A stretch of 7,066 bases of DNA from an uncultured Planctomycetaceae bacterium (GTDB lineage: Bacteria; Planctomycetota; Planctomycetia; Planctomycetales; Planctomycetaceae), in assembly GCA_903823545.1 (NCBI GenBank), contig CAIJTL010001282.1, positions 1-7,066 on the forward strand, in the 5' to 3' direction. Shown here piece by piece: positions 6,389 to 7,066 of the stretch; within the stretch, counting starts at the first letter, position 1; every line of letters starts with the position of its first letter. The notes under the pieces are model-generated. The model saw only the letters and a program-made list of their open reading frames with translations, did no database searches and was not told the DNA's origin. Both the position numbers and the translations under genes were made by a program.

Positions 6389-7024
6389 TTACTTGCCTCC
6401 CTTCTGAACCAACTCCATCGCACACGCCGTGATGCCGACATACGTGCCGCAGCGGCAGATATTTCCGCCAAGTCCTTTACGAACTTGATCGAGCGTTGCC
6501 CCCGGGTTCTTTTCGCAGAACGCCTTGGTCGCCATGACGAAGCCCGGAGTGCAGAAGCCGCACTGTGACGCATCGTGCTTAATGAAGCAGGAAACGACCG
6601 GATCAGGCTTGCCATCAACTGTCATCGACTCAATCGTCGTCACCTTCTTGCCCACGCATTCGACAGCCAATCGAGCACACGCGTACGTCGGCTTGCCATC
6701 GATCAGCACCGTGCAAGCACCACAGTTGGTTGTGTCGCAGACATCCTTGCAACCAGTGAGGTTCAAGTCGTCTCGCAGAGTGTCGAGCAGCGTCACTCGC
6801 GGCTCAATTTTGACCGTGTGGTCTTTGCCGTTGACGTTCAGCGTCACGTCTTGCGGTGCAGCCGATTTGACACTTTTCTTGGTCGCGGAGTCTTGGGCCG
6901 AAGCCCCTTGCTCGCTCGTGGCCAGCGCGGTCGCCGCGACTGCGGCGCCGGAGCCTCTTAAGAAGTCACGGCGATTAAAGCCGGAACCATTTTTCGGAAC
7001 GCTCTCATCACGCGGGTCTCGCAT
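6389..7024 (-). CDS. [2Fe-2S] subunit with Tat signal, molybdenum hydroxylase
   Basis: This 211-residue electron-transfer subunit links the Mo centre to FAD. Residues 18-45 form a twin-arginine signal: RRDFLRG (18-24), a hydrophobic Ala-rich h-region and a likely cleavage near ASAQD (41-45). The N-terminal ferredoxin-type cluster is held by C96, C101, C104 and C116 (the CGACTV motif is at 101-106). The second cluster is held by C155, C158, C190 and C192 (CGFCTPGF and ICRCG). C92 is an additional Cys close to the first cluster. The ATG is supported by AAAGGGAG about 6 nt upstream (7031-7038). As first gene of the visible operon, its promoter would lie in or beyond the last 28 bp of the window, where I see no clear element. 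The twin-arginine signal implies export of the folded complex, like E. coli PaoA/YagT. Identity is firm; substrate is unknown. Confidence 0.95.
   Translation of the reverse strand: MRDPRDESVPKNGSGFNRRDFLRGSGAAVAATALATSEQGASAQDSATKKSVKSAAPQDVTLNVNGKDHTVKIEPRVTLLDTLRDDLNLTGCKDVCDTTNCGACTVLIDGKPTYACARLAVECVGKKVTTIESMTVDGKPDPVVSCFIKHDASQCGFCTPGFVMATKAFCEKNPGATLDQVRKGLGGNICRCGTYVGITACAMELVQKGGK
6396..6403 (-). promoter_or_regulatory. Shine-Dalgarno site deciding the Mo-subunit start
   Basis: AAGGGAGG on the minus strand lies 9 nt before the ATG at 6386-6384, inside the last codons of the Fe-S gene. The Fe-S stop TAA (6391-6389) falls between site and start. This arrangement favours translational coupling and argues for the ATG over the upstream GTG at 6425. 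Confidence 0.75.
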
Positions 7025-7066
7025 CTGGCTCTCCCTTTACAGTGGTTGCGAAACAAAGTCCGGGTC

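Noticed and set aside
6384..6425. In-frame GTG at 6425 as start of the Mo subunit (13 extra residues)
   Set aside because: It would overlap the Fe-S gene by 37 bp, and the extra residues match nothing in the family. The ATG at 6386 has a strong AAGGGAGG site and follows the Fe-S stop by 2 nt.

Overview
The window looks like a chromosomal piece of a planctomycete. The main evidence is a DUF1559 protein with the family's C-terminal H-X9-DG motif, followed by a lipoprotein made of planctomycete-type leucine-rich repeats. The intergenic palindromic repeats also fit. The assignment rests on gene families I recognise; no search was run.

Layout: positions 1-747 (+) are the 3' part of a DUF1559 gene, closed by a strong intrinsic terminator at 779-810. 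Positions 1031-2203 (+) encode a leucine-rich-repeat lipoprotein. Positions 2204-2797 hold no gene I can support, but contain a 50-bp double-hairpin palindromic element (2333-2382). From 2798 to the right edge everything reads on the minus strand as one three-gene molybdenum hydroxylase operon. Its transcription order is the [2Fe-2S] subunit with a Tat signal (7024-6389), the molybdopterin subunit (6386-4098) and the FAD subunit (3922-2870). It ends in an intrinsic terminator at 2832-2798. The two halves of the window converge on the 2204-2797 gap.

How the genes work together: the three minus-strand products should form one xanthine dehydrogenase/aldehyde oxidase-family enzyme. The substrate would be hydroxylated at Mo and electrons would pass through two [2Fe-2S] clusters to FAD. 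Only the Fe-S subunit carries a twin-arginine signal, so the folded complex is probably carried out of the cytoplasm by it, as in the E. coli PaoABC aldehyde oxidoreductase. Gene order here is FeS-Mo-FAD, not FeS-FAD-Mo as in PaoABC. The substrate cannot be read from the sequence.

The most unusual content is repeat DNA in and around this operon. A 121-bp MITE-like element with 16-bp perfect terminal inverted repeats sits between the Mo and FAD genes. A heptanucleotide-repeat/hairpin element is inserted in frame inside the FAD gene and adds about 23 residues at the junction of two domains. The double-hairpin element lies beyond the operon terminator. I found no convincing new gene system; the best leads are these repeats and a charged insertion in the Mo subunit.
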